Shown in pieces: positions 1 through 6,138 of a stretch of 7,870 nucleotides of DNA. Positions within the stretch are counted from its first letter, which is position 1; the number at the start of each line of letters is the position of its first letter. This stretch comes from Proteobacteria bacterium UBA6522 (lineage in GTDB: Bacteria > Pseudomonadota > Gammaproteobacteria > Steroidobacterales > Rariloculaceae), in NCBI GenBank assembly GCA_002434915.1, contig DJLG01000015.1, positions 1 to 7,870 on the forward strand. Direction: 5' to 3'. A program made the translations under genes and the position numbers. The notes below the pieces were generated by a model. The model was not told the origin of the DNA and ran no database searches. It saw only the letters and a program-made list of their open reading frames with translations.

Positions 1-102
1 GAAGCGGCAGTTGATCGCAAAGATAATAGTAGACTGACCTGCCAAATTGAGGTCACCGAAGAGTTAGATGGATTGATTGTGACAGTCGCACCAATCTACT
101 AG
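1..102 (+). CDS. [2Fe-2S] ferredoxin, adrenodoxin type, C-terminal end (partial)
   Basis: Frame 1 is open from the first base to TAG at 100-102 and gives the last 33 residues of a protein whose start lies outside the window. The stretch NSRLTCQIEV followed by ELDGLIV is the typical end of adrenodoxin/Fdx-type ferredoxins: the Cys (residue 14 of the fragment) would be the fourth ligand of the [2Fe-2S] cluster, and the ELDGL motif follows it in this family. Such proteins pass single electrons to P450s, hydroxylases or iron-sulfur cluster assembly. Which role applies cannot be told from the tail alone. The gene ends just before a likely terminator and converges on the minus-strand gene that follows. 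Confidence 0.78.
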   Translation, partial: EAAVDRKDNSRLTCQIEVTEELDGLIVTVAPIY

Positions 103-110
103 AAAGGAAT

Positions 111-153
111 GCCTGGATTGGAGCGTTAGCTTGACCCAACCCAGGCTGATTTT
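111..153. terminator. Probable bidirectional terminator between convergent genes
   Basis: GCCTGGATTGG (111-121) can pair with CCAACCCAGGC (136-146) around a 14-nt loop. That is 11 positions with a single A/C mismatch on the plus strand, which becomes a G-U wobble on the minus strand. On the plus side the stem is followed by TGATTTT. It lies between the ferredoxin stop (102) and the stop of the minus-strand outer-membrane gene (152-154), where a shared terminator is expected. The T tract is short, so strength is uncertain. Confidence 0.65.
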
Positions 154-1213
154 AAAAGGTAAATTGATATCCTAACGTCATCTGGTTTTCTGCCTTGAGT
201 TGGGGTCCCTTCAAATCTTGTTGAATTGGTATTACATACTCTAGCGCGACGCGGTGACCACTTCCTGTGGCAAAGTTTATTCCCAAGCCTATACTAATTC
301 TATTAGCCCCATAATTATCCGGATCTGCTGTTTGCACTGGACCCATAATTTTTGAGTCCATACCCTGAATATTCCCTCGATTAAAATATTCTGCCCGAGT
401 TGACCAACTGAAGTTCGAGGTAAATGGAAAAGGTCTGCTATACCAACCGGTAATGCGATGTTCATCGCCTAAAGTGTAGTTCTCGTCATTAGTGCCAGTT
501 CTTATTGTGCTTTGCCACTGGGTACCCCAACTCCATCCATCATGAAACTGAGAATAGGTTAGACCACCGATGAAATCATTAGTGCCTGAACTTAGCTGCA
601 TTCCGTAGGGAGCACGTATTGTTGGTTTCATACCCATTGGATTAAGTATGGTTGCAGTCTGGTCTAGGTCACCTGTTGGTATCGAGATTCCAGCAGTTAT
701 ATGCAACCGGTCTGATTCAGTTTCTCGTGCTCTGATAAGAGCGCTAAACTTTGTGTCACCTAAGCCGCTGGTTTTTGTGGTGAAGCTGCCACGGACTGTT
801 GTTCCCATCATGCCCTTATAGGTCGAATGATGCATTTCATTGTCTAAATAGTTAACCATCGCCATGAGCGTTATCCAATCAGCAGGCGCATACATGGCGC
901 CTAGCATATGCATATTCATGGTCATTTTAGTGGGTACGATTCGCAGGGTTGGCGGTTGGCCGTCCATAGATGAGAATCGGTTGGGTATTGTTGTAGCAAT
1001 TAAATCTGATGAGATTTTACTGCTACCTATTTGACTCCCTTCCATAGCCATTGACATATAACGATAAGAGAACATGACTTCACCGGCTGAATGGTAGTGG
1101 TCTCCCATAACGCTTATCGGCGCATGATCATCAGCTCGATTTACACCCTGAGAATAGGTGTTCTGGTATGTGTAGCTTGACGCTATGATAAAAATCATAA
1201 AACGCAAAAACAT
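152..1213 (-). CDS. Met/His-rich outer-membrane beta-barrel protein (MetA-pathway/'transporter'-like)
   Basis: The 353-residue product has an N-terminal signal peptide (about residues 1-22, hydrophobic FMIFIIASS, cleavage near TYSQ) and alternating polar/hydrophobic strands throughout. It ends in GYQFTF, with the terminal Phe typical of outer-membrane barrels. It resembles the family often annotated as 'transporter' or putative MetA-pathway of phenol degradation (PF13557). Recognisable blocks are APISVMGDHYH (31-41), TKMTMNMHMLGAMYAP (95-110), SGLGDTKFSAL (149-159), SIPTGDL (177-183), PVQTADP (292-298) and QDLKGPQL (332-339). Met and His are strongly enriched at 36-62, 97-109 and 117-136, which suggests metal, perhaps copper, contact; no function is proven. 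The ATG at 1211-1213 is preceded by GGAG at a 7-nt distance. It follows the DUF2946-like gene after 76 bp from that gene's stop codon, so the two are probably co-transcribed. Confidence 0.8.
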   Translation of the reverse strand: MFLRFMIFIIASSYTYQNTYSQGVNRADDHAPISVMGDHYHSAGEVMFSYRYMSMAMEGSQIGSSKISSDLIATTIPNRFSSMDGQPPTLRIVPTKMTMNMHMLGAMYAPADWITLMAMVNYLDNEMHHSTYKGMMGTTVRGSFTTKTSGLGDTKFSALIRARETESDRLHITAGISIPTGDLDQTATILNPMGMKPTIRAPYGMQLSSGTNDFIGGLTYSQFHDGWSWGTQWQSTIRTGTNDENYTLGDEHRITGWYSRPFPFTSNFSWSTRAEYFNRGNIQGMDSKIMGPVQTADPDNYGANRISIGLGINFATGSGHRVALEYVIPIQQDLKGPQLKAENQMTLGYQFTF

Positions 1214-1246
1214 AAGTTTTCTCCGTTTGTTTGGTTTTTTTGTAGG

Positions 1247-1278
1247 CTGCCACGCAACAATTACTGTCGAGATGGCAG
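1247..1278. repeat. Short inverted repeat between the two envelope genes
   Basis: CTGCCA (1247-1252) and TGGCAG (1273-1278) are perfect inverted copies around a 20-nt loop, between the end of the DUF2946-like gene and the ribosome binding site of the outer-membrane gene. In the minus-strand transcript the stem is followed by CCTAC and an A run, not a U run, so it is not a standard terminator. It could be an mRNA hairpin affecting downstream translation, or chance. Confidence 0.3.
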
Positions 1279-1289
1279 ATAAAAATTAT

Positions 1290-1670
1290 TTAACTCAAAT
1301 GACGAAGAAAGGGCGGGGCCCTAGATTTAAACCCAAGGAAAAATGATGAACTGCTACTGGCATGTGCTACCGCAGTTTTTGAAGTGAATTGAAGCTGTGG
1401 GATAAAGAAATTAAAGCTTGGTATGAAAGTGGCTGTATCAGCCAGTGCACCAAGTGGACAGTTCTCCCAAAGTAAATCATGAGATGGGCTATCTTCACTA
1501 CCATGGTGATCATGATCAGAATTTTGGGATAAAAGTGAAGATGGAGCTCCCATTGGACAAAGGGTTATCGGTCCCCCTTCACCCCAAGCCGTTGGCATAT
1601 ATCCAGCGGGGATTAACATGCGGCATGTGAACGCCAAATACCCTACGCCTATTAGCGTACGTCTAGCCAT
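1290..1670 (-). CDS. DUF2946-like small envelope protein
   Basis: The preferred reading is 126 residues from the ATG at 1668-1670. A TTG at 1689-1691 would add seven residues, and neither start has a clear Shine-Dalgarno. The protein opens with MARRTLIGVGYLAFTCRML, a positively charged start plus hydrophobic helix acting as signal or anchor. CP motifs sit at Cys38-Pro and Cys71-Pro, a His-rich loop (HDHH at 53-56, SH at 63-64) lies between them, and the C-terminus has SRAPP (116-120). Paired CP motifs and an R(A/G)PP tail are what I associate with DUF2946 proteins, often found near copper-related outer-membrane genes. The Cys and His residues could bind metal in the periplasm. It lies directly upstream of the Met/His-rich outer-membrane gene on the same strand, which supports a joint role. 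The function is unknown, and the family call is from pattern memory only. Confidence 0.65.
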   Translation of the reverse strand: MARRTLIGVGYLAFTCRMLIPAGYMPTAWGEGGPITLCPMGAPSSLLSQNSDHDHHGSEDSPSHDLLWENCPLGALADTATFIPSFNFFIPQLQFTSKTAVAHASSSSSFFLGFKSRAPPFLRHLS

Positions 1671-1700
1671 ATTAATGATAGGTTTATTCAACGTAGAGTT

Positions 1701-1718
1701 TTTATAGTGATTTATAGT
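1701..1718. repeat. Tandem 10-bp-spaced direct repeat upstream of the DUF2946-like gene
   Basis: TTTATAGT occurs at 1701-1708 and again at 1711-1718 (ACTATAAA twice on the minus strand). The copies are exactly one DNA turn apart, in the AT-rich leader just upstream of the minus-strand DUF2946-like gene. It may be a double regulator site or overlapping -10-like elements. The AT richness of the region makes chance a real alternative. Confidence 0.3.
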
Positions 1719-1770
1719 TAATGCTATATTTTTTAATTTAACATTTTTGATCTTTAAAGTTTGTGAAATT

Positions 1771-1788
1771 TATATAAGGCTTTATATA
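1771..1788. repeat. AT-rich palindrome over the dctM stop codon
   Basis: TATATAA (1771-1777) and TTATATA (1782-1788) form a 7-bp inverted repeat around GGCT, overlapping the dctM stop codon (1782-1784). The stem is A/T only and is not followed by a U run on the minus strand, so it would be a weak terminator at best. No other terminator for dctPQM is visible before the next gene. Confidence 0.3.
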
Positions 1789-3065
1789 ACCCCAAGTAGG
1801 GTTGGGACTATCAGGGATATCCATGGAATATAGGTCACAAGAATTAATACGGTAAAAAGTACGATTAACCATGGAACAGCTGCTTTGATTACTTCCTCCA
1901 TAGGAGTTTTAGCAACACTAGCTGTTACAAATAGATTTAGACCAACCGGTGGAGTTACCAGTCCAATCTGCATATTCAGCACCATCATAACCCCCAGGTG
2001 AATTGGATCTATGCCCATCTGGGTTGCAATTGGAAAAATTATTGGCGTAAGAATAAGGACTACGGATGTTGGTTCCATAAAGTTGCCAAATACCAATAGA
2101 AGAATATTAACAACTATAAGAAATCCCCATGGAGGCAGACCTAGTCCTATAATCCATTCAGATGCGGCTTGCGGTATCTGTTCTGTTGTAAGCACGAATG
2201 CAAACAGATAAGCATTTGCAATAATGAACATAAGCATCGCGGTTGTCTTCGCGCTTTCCGTCAATACCTTAGGCACATCTTTGAAGCGTATGTCTCTATA
2301 GATAAAAACCGCTATTAAAAACGCGTAAACCGCAGAAACTGCTGCTGCCTCGGTCGGTGTAAATATACCAGCATAAATTCCACCTAGAATGATCAGCAGA
2401 AGAACTAATCCCCATAACGCTTCCCAGCCTGCGCGAAGTAATTCACTCAATGTTGCACGTGGCTGGCGCGGCAGGTCCTGGCGCCGAGCAATTATTGCAA
2501 TCGTGGCCATCATTGCCAGAGTTAATATTAGGCCTGGCAGCATACCTGCGATAAAGAGATTGCCTATAGAAGACTCTGTAACAGCCCCGTAGATGACCAT
2601 TACCAAAGATGGTGGAATCAGAATCCCTAATGTGCCGGCATTACAAATCACACCTGAGGCAAACCGCGGCGTATAGCCGGAGTTGATCATGCCTCCAATC
2701 ATAACCCCACCTACAGCTACCACTGTGGCAGGCGCAGAACCAGAAACAGCAGAGAAAAATGCGCAGGCAAGTAACGCTGCCATAGCTAGACCACCACGAA
2801 AATGACCAACTAGGGCATTAGCAAAATCGATCATACGTTTTGCGACACCACCGGTGGTCATGAACGTTGCCGCTAAAATAAAAAACGGTACCGCAAGGAG
2901 CGGATAGATCTGCATCGTGTGAAAGAATCTCTGGGCTAACGATAAAAGACTTTGGTCTGCAAACAGCAGGATCGTGGATATGCTGGCAAGTCCTAGAGAA
3001 ATTGCTACTGGTATACCAACGGTTAGACAGACAAAAAGAATTGCTAGCAAAAAGAGCGCGCTCAT
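1782..3065 (-). CDS. dctM: TRAP transporter large permease subunit DctM
   Basis: This 427-residue, very hydrophobic protein has the full length of the TRAP large membrane subunit. It forms the ion-coupled translocation channel in the inner membrane and works with the small subunit and the periplasmic binding protein, normally driven by a sodium gradient. Family landmarks are visible in order: SGSAPAT (108-114), CNAGTLGILIPPS (141-153), GIFTPTEAAA (233-242), MEPTSVV (330-336) and GLVTPPVGLNLF (368-379). The segments between them read as about a dozen membrane helices. The ATG overlaps the dctQ stop as ATGA (3062-3065), implying coupled translation. AAGGTGG (complement of 3075-3081) lies 9 nt upstream. 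The gene looks intact. The substrate cannot be read from this subunit. Confidence 0.96.
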   Translation of the reverse strand: MSALFLLAILFVCLTVGIPVAISLGLASISTILLFADQSLLSLAQRFFHTMQIYPLLAVPFFILAATFMTTGGVAKRMIDFANALVGHFRGGLAMAALLACAFFSAVSGSAPATVVAVGGVMIGGMINSGYTPRFASGVICNAGTLGILIPPSLVMVIYGAVTESSIGNLFIAGMLPGLILTLAMMATIAIIARRQDLPRQPRATLSELLRAGWEALWGLVLLLIILGGIYAGIFTPTEAAAVSAVYAFLIAVFIYRDIRFKDVPKVLTESAKTTAMLMFIIANAYLFAFVLTTEQIPQAASEWIIGLGLPPWGFLIVVNILLLVFGNFMEPTSVVLILTPIIFPIATQMGIDPIHLGVMMVLNMQIGLVTPPVGLNLFVTASVAKTPMEEVIKAAVPWLIVLFTVLILVTYIPWISLIVPTLLGVI

Positions 3066-3598
3066 GTTTCTGTACCACCTTTATTATTGTGGTGTGCACC
3101 ATGATCTGCTGTTAGTCCAGTTTCGATACCTTTATTGATTGCCCAGGCAAGCTCTAAAAATCTGTATGCAAGCAGTGAAAAGGCGACTGGCATAATTCCA
3201 GTGAGAAGCCAACGAGGCAAAGGGATATCGCGCGCATTGTTTCCAAGCGTGATTAATCGGTCCACAAAAATGCTTCCCCCATAAAACATGAATCCGCAGT
3301 AAAGCAGGCAGAGTCCAACTGCTCCCAATGCGACTATTCGGCGTATTTTAGGGGGCAGTTTCCTTGCAAAAAGGTCAACAGCGATATGACTTTTAGTTCT
3401 CACGCCATAAGACATACCAACTAAGACCATCCAAGCAAATGTATAAGTAGTAGCCTCTAGGGACCATACCCACCCCGCACCAAATTCACGCAGTACAACC
3501 TGTGTAAAAGTTAGCAGCGTCATGAATGCAAGTGAAATAGCCATGAAGGCTTCTTCCAGGCGGTTTATGGTACTTCGGATTAGAGATCCAATAGACAT
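3062..3598 (-). CDS. dctQ: TRAP transporter small permease subunit DctQ
   Basis: The 178-residue product has four predicted membrane helices (about 18-36, 46-64, 88-111 and 131-152), matching the DctQ family in size and layout. Typical features are the first helix ending in TQVVLREFG (32-40), the aromatic/acidic segment WVWSLEATTY (43-52) and HIAVDLF (71-77) after the second helix. DctQ docks on DctM and helps receive the substrate-loaded binding protein. TTG directly precedes ATG here, and I take the ATG at 3596-3598 as start; no strong Shine-Dalgarno is seen. The His/Asn-rich hydrophilic tail (HGAHHNNKGGTET) overlaps the dctM start by four bases. The gap to the dctP stop is 26 bp, consistent with one dctPQM transcript. 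Confidence 0.93.
   Translation of the reverse strand: MSIGSLIRSTINRLEEAFMAISLAFMTLLTFTQVVLREFGAGWVWSLEATTYTFAWMVLVGMSYGVRTKSHIAVDLFARKLPPKIRRIVALGAVGLCLLYCGFMFYGGSIFVDRLITLGNNARDIPLPRWLLTGIMPVAFSLLAYRFLELAWAINKGIETGLTADHGAHHNNKGGTET
3075..3081 (-). promoter_or_regulatory. Ribosome binding site of dctM inside dctQ
   Basis: AAGGTGG on the minus strand, 9 nt before the dctM ATG and inside the dctQ coding sequence. It is a good match to the Shine-Dalgarno core and supports the dctM start at 3065. Confidence 0.6.
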
Positions 3599-3624
3599 CA
3601 AGTGTTTAGTGCCTAAGTTGTAAG

Positions 3625-4647
3625 TTATAAAGCAGCAGCAGCAGCGATTCGTTCTGCGCCAATTTGATCTTCAAATTGTTGCCATACTGGTGCCATTGTC
3701 TCACGCCATACGGAAAGCTCTTCATCATTAAGGTTTACGATTTCACTACGGCCTGATTCTGCCACGTTATTTCTTGCAGTCTGATTTATTTCTTCTGACT
3801 GAGCATTACCCCACGCGGTGGCTTCGTTAAGAGCATCTTCTACCCCTGTTCGTATATCAGTAGGCAAAGAAAGCCAAAAATCTGGATTTACTGCCACGAA
3901 GTATCCGATATAACCATGATTGGTCTCCATTACATATGGTTGAACTTCGAAAAATTTTGATGAAAAAATATTAGACCAGGTGTTCTCTTGTGCATCAATC
4001 GCTCCCGTTTGAAGAGCTTGATAGACTTCCCCTAGAGCCATTTTTTGAGGATTTCCTCCGATCGCTTGGACCTGTGCTTGGAGTACATCCGATTCCATAA
4101 TTCGGAACTTCAGGCCCTCGGCATTTTCAGGCAGACGTAATGGCATGGGTCCTGAGAACTGCTTCATGCCGTTATGCCAAAAAGCGAGACCTAAAAAACC
4201 TTTGTCACTGATAACATTTAGTAGGTCTTGACCAGCTGGACTAGCTTGAAATGCCTCAACAGTAGTGAGGTCTGGGAACAGGAATGGAAGGTCAAAAATC
4301 TGAAATGCTTGGGTTAATCGATCAAATTTTGAAAGTGAAACAGCAATCATTTGAATTTCACCAAAAGCCAATGCTTCGAGAGAATCATCATCATTCATGA
4401 GCTGGCTTGAGGGATAGACCTCCACCGTAACTTTGTCAGGAAATCGTTCTTCCACAAGTTCTTTAAACCTTTCGGCAGTTCGGCCTTTTGGTGTTCCAGG
4501 CGCTGTGACATGAGGAAATTTGATGACATATGTTTCTTCAGCCATCTGGCCTCCATCCATGGCGCCACCGCAGGCGCATAGAACCATTGCAGTTGCTGTT
4601 AAGGAGCCAGTTCGAATGGCTCCCCGAAATTTTTTTAGGTTATACAT
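3625..4647 (-). CDS. dctP: TRAP transporter substrate-binding protein DctP
   Basis: This is the 340-residue periplasmic receptor of the TRAP system. I chose the ATG at 4645-4647, which has AAGG 8 nt upstream (complement of 4656-4659); an upstream TTG at 4675-4677 would add ten charged residues before the signal sequence. The start MYNLKKFRGAIR plus a hydrophobic core ends in LCAC (23-26), a plausible lipobox with Cys26 as lipidated residue, although Cys24 adjoins it. Family hallmarks follow: the conserved carboxylate-binding Arg182 in GLKFRIMES, then MALGEVYQALQTGAIDAQENTWSN with Asn222, and HGYIGYFVAVN (244-254). These blocks most resemble the C4-dicarboxylate DctP subgroup, so a small carboxylate substrate is likely, but the exact ligand is not determined. 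The protein ends in a short poly-Ala stretch. Confidence 0.93.
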   Translation of the reverse strand: MYNLKKFRGAIRTGSLTATAMVLCACGGAMDGGQMAEETYVIKFPHVTAPGTPKGRTAERFKELVEERFPDKVTVEVYPSSQLMNDDDSLEALAFGEIQMIAVSLSKFDRLTQAFQIFDLPFLFPDLTTVEAFQASPAGQDLLNVISDKGFLGLAFWHNGMKQFSGPMPLRLPENAEGLKFRIMESDVLQAQVQAIGGNPQKMALGEVYQALQTGAIDAQENTWSNIFSSKFFEVQPYVMETNHGYIGYFVAVNPDFWLSLPTDIRTGVEDALNEATAWGNAQSEEINQTARNNVAESGRSEIVNLNDEELSVWRETMAPVWQQFEDQIGAERIAAAAAL

Positions 4648-4862
4648 GCGTCGTACCTTGTTGTGGTTATCGGCCAACTGACGTTTTCTTTTCGATCGTC
4701 TGCCTTATTATTTTATATTATCCCAGATTCTGAAAGGCTTAGCGTATATAGTGACAAGCTATATGGCCACATAATTCTTGTTGTATTGCGACAATTACCC
4801 CATAGAACCTTTCAAAAATGAAGCCTTCAATTTTAGGAGAGCCTTTTACGTGAGCACTTGTT
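4648..4862. promoter_or_regulatory. Divergent promoter region between dctP and the TSUP gene
   Basis: This 215-bp gap separates two divergent units and must hold both promoters. On the minus strand, an AT block near 4706-4722 contains TATAAA- and GATAAT-like hexamers suited to a dctP -10 box, with no clear -35. ATATAG (4746-4751) and CTATAT (4759-4764) form an inverted repeat around a 7-nt spacer. A second shorter one, TTGT-N6-ACAA, lies about 25 bp further on. Either could be an operator; no regulator gene lies in the window. AGGAGA at 4835-4840 is a good Shine-Dalgarno, but it is spaced for a GTG at 4850-4852 that is out of frame with the TSUP gene. Confidence 0.5.
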
Positions 4863-5615
4863 TTGGTTGAATTAACTTCAGATGCATGGCTGATTATTGC
4901 ATTAGCTCTTGCAGCTGGTGGTCTAACTAAGGGCATAACAGGCCTAGGTTTGCCGGCTGTCGCAGTACCTATCATGGCAAGCTTCCTTGGTGTTAAGGAT
5001 GCAGTGATGATTATGCTGTTTCCTACGCTTGTAACTAATGCTTGGTTGGCTTGGAAAGAACGGGACACTTATTTTGAAATCCCTGAGTTACCATACATGC
5101 TATTGGCTGGAATTCCTGGCGTGGGGCTAGGCGCCATTATCCTTTATGTTTCTAGTGGGCGCTTTTTAGCAACAGTACTTTCTATATGGGTTCTTGTTTA
5201 CTTAGCATTAAGGTTTTTGCACCCGGAATTAAGACTATCTAAACAATCACGTCGCCAATTTGCTCCTCCTGTAGGTTTTGCTTGTGGGGCACTCCAGGGC
5301 GCAACAGGAATCTGTGCCCCCGTGCTTGTGCCGTATGTAGATGCATTGGGTGTAGGGCCAAGAACCTATGTTTTTGCATTTTCATCAGTTTTTATGTTTC
5401 TGGGGTTTGGGCATATAACCATGCTTACGGTATTTGGAGCATTTCCCCTCGAACAGTTGATTCAAAGTTTAATTGCTGTAGTTCCTGCTATGCTTTTTGT
5501 TCCAGTCGGAAGATGGTTGAGGCATTTCATTCACCCGGATAATTTTGGCATATTAATCAGGGTTGTATTGCTTGTTACTGCGGTACGGCTGTTTTATGGG
5601 GCATGGTTAAGTTAG
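4863..5615 (+). CDS. TauE/SafE (TSUP) family membrane transporter
   Basis: The 250-residue protein is almost entirely membrane helices and shows the two-fold internal repeat of the sulfite exporter TauE/SafE family. GLTKGITGLGLPAV (20-33) is echoed by GALQGATGICAPVL (142-155), each near the start of a half. Characterised members move sulfite, sulfoacetate, sulfolactate or other organic anions; the cargo here is unknown. The annotated start is TTG, and no in-frame ATG occurs before the first helix; an upstream in-frame TGA (4851-4853) limits extension. The good Shine-Dalgarno at 4835-4840 suits an out-of-frame GTG at 4850, so the true N-terminus is in doubt. It is divergent from dctPQM and heads the plus-strand cluster, which suggests it serves the same pathway. 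Confidence 0.85.
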   Translation: MVELTSDAWLIIALALAAGGLTKGITGLGLPAVAVPIMASFLGVKDAVMIMLFPTLVTNAWLAWKERDTYFEIPELPYMLLAGIPGVGLGAIILYVSSGRFLATVLSIWVLVYLALRFLHPELRLSKQSRRQFAPPVGFACGALQGATGICAPVLVPYVDALGVGPRTYVFAFSSVFMFLGFGHITMLTVFGAFPLEQLIQSLIAVVPAMLFVPVGRWLRHFIHPDNFGILIRVVLLVTAVRLFYGAWLS

Positions 5616-5632
5616 TTGTTATGAACTCTTCT

Positions 5633-5663
5633 AACTCGAGCAACTAGGACCTTTGAGTTTTTC
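5633..5663 (+). terminator. Weak hairpin after the TSUP gene
   Basis: AACTC (5633-5637) pairs with GAGTT (5655-5659), followed by TTTC. A separate pair, TAGTTG (5613-5618) and CAACTA (5641-5646), overlaps it and starts at the TSUP stop codon. The stems are short and the loop long, so this is at most a weak terminator or attenuator ahead of the FmdB-like gene. Confidence 0.25.
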
Positions 5664-5671
5664 TTAATTAA

Positions 5672-5698
5672 TTGACATTTTTTGGGCTACACTAGACA
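5672..5698 (+). promoter_or_regulatory. Possible sigma-70 promoter for the FmdB-like gene
   Basis: A perfect TTGACA -35 (5672-5677) is followed after 15 bp by TAGACA (5693-5698) as a poor -10. Spacing is short and the -10 weak, but the position 25 bp before the start codon of the FmdB-like gene fits. It would let this gene and those after it be expressed separately from the TSUP gene. Confidence 0.35.
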
Positions 5699-5722
5699 CG
5701 TTAAAACAGCAGGATAAATCTG

Positions 5723-6046
5723 ATGCCGACGTATGTTTATGAATCAATTCCCGTGGGAGACGAGGTGCCTGAACGTTTCGAGGTCTTCCAGGGCATGAAT
5801 GATGAACGAATTTTGGTTCATCCCGAGACTGGTGATCCTGTTCGTCGGGTTATAACTGGTGGTTTGGCAGTTATGGGAAAGCCTATTCGTCGAAGTACAG
5901 TAGTTAATAAGTCTCTAGCCGCAGCCACTCCATGCGGATGTAGTCGTGCCACACTGGCTCAAAGTATTAGGCCAAATAATAACAAGCCCCAATTGGCTAC
6001 AGGTAAGACCTGTCATAGCCATGGTGCTCGTCCCCACCGCCACTAG
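5723..6046 (+). CDS. FmdB-like small protein with a degenerate zinc ribbon
   Basis: The 107-residue protein begins MPTYVYES and continues with RFEVFQGMND (18-27), HPETGDPVRRVITGG (33-47). This is the scaffold of FmdB/putative regulatory zinc-ribbon proteins (MPTYEYxC...CG..FE...M.D...CP.CG). All four usual ribbon cysteines are absent: the CP.CG knuckle reads HPETG. Instead Cys71, Cys73 and a Cys97-His98-x-His100 plus HRH tail lie near the C-terminus and could form an alternative metal site. FmdB was named from a formamidase locus in a methylotroph, where it was proposed to be regulatory; its biochemical role is unclear. AGGA lies 8 nt before the ATG. It immediately precedes the M24 enzyme gene on the same strand, so a link to that enzyme is likely. 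A cysteine-poor FmdB variant appears to exist elsewhere (memory only). Confidence 0.7.
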   Translation: MPTYVYESIPVGDEVPERFEVFQGMNDERILVHPETGDPVRRVITGGLAVMGKPIRRSTVVNKSLAAATPCGCSRATLAQSIRPNNNKPQLATGKTCHSHGARPHRH

Positions 6047-6051
6047 AAAAA

Positions 6052-6115
6052 GCATGGTTGTTTGAGCTGGCTAATCTGTAAAGAATCATCAGCATTAGAA
6101 AATAAACAACCATGC
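6052..6115. repeat. Perfect 12-bp inverted repeat between the FmdB-like and M24 genes
   Basis: GCATGGTTGTTT (6052-6063) and AAACAACCATGC (6104-6115) are exact inverted copies around 40 nt. The pair begins 5 bp after the FmdB-like stop codon and its right arm covers an ATG (6112-6114) upstream of the likely M24 start at 6139. Inside the loop CTAAT (6071-6075) and ATTAG (6094-6098) are also inverted copies. No U run follows, so it is not a standard terminator. It may be an mRNA structure controlling M24 translation, a protein binding site, or the trace of a tiny insertion. Confidence 0.7.
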
Positions 6116-6138
6116 CAACTGATGATAATGAGGAAATT

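Noticed and set aside
1445..1630. 61-codon plus-strand frame opposite the DUF2946-like gene
   Set aside because: Antisense to a better-supported gene with signal segment, CP motifs and RAPP tail; no ribosome site or domain.
2818..3102. 94-codon minus-strand frame overlapping the dctQ/dctM junction
   Set aside because: It lies out of frame within two well-conserved TRAP subunits and is explained as a shadow.
4818..4853. Short leader-peptide-like frame (MKPSILGEPFT) before the TSUP gene
   Set aside because: It has no ribosome site and no attenuator-like hairpin or codon bias; its interest is only that its TGA limits the TSUP frame.
4739..5068. 109-codon minus-strand reading frame across the dctP/TSUP gap and TSUP start
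   Set aside because: It overlaps the clearly coding TSUP N-terminal helices in antisense, lacks a ribosome site and has no recognisable domain.
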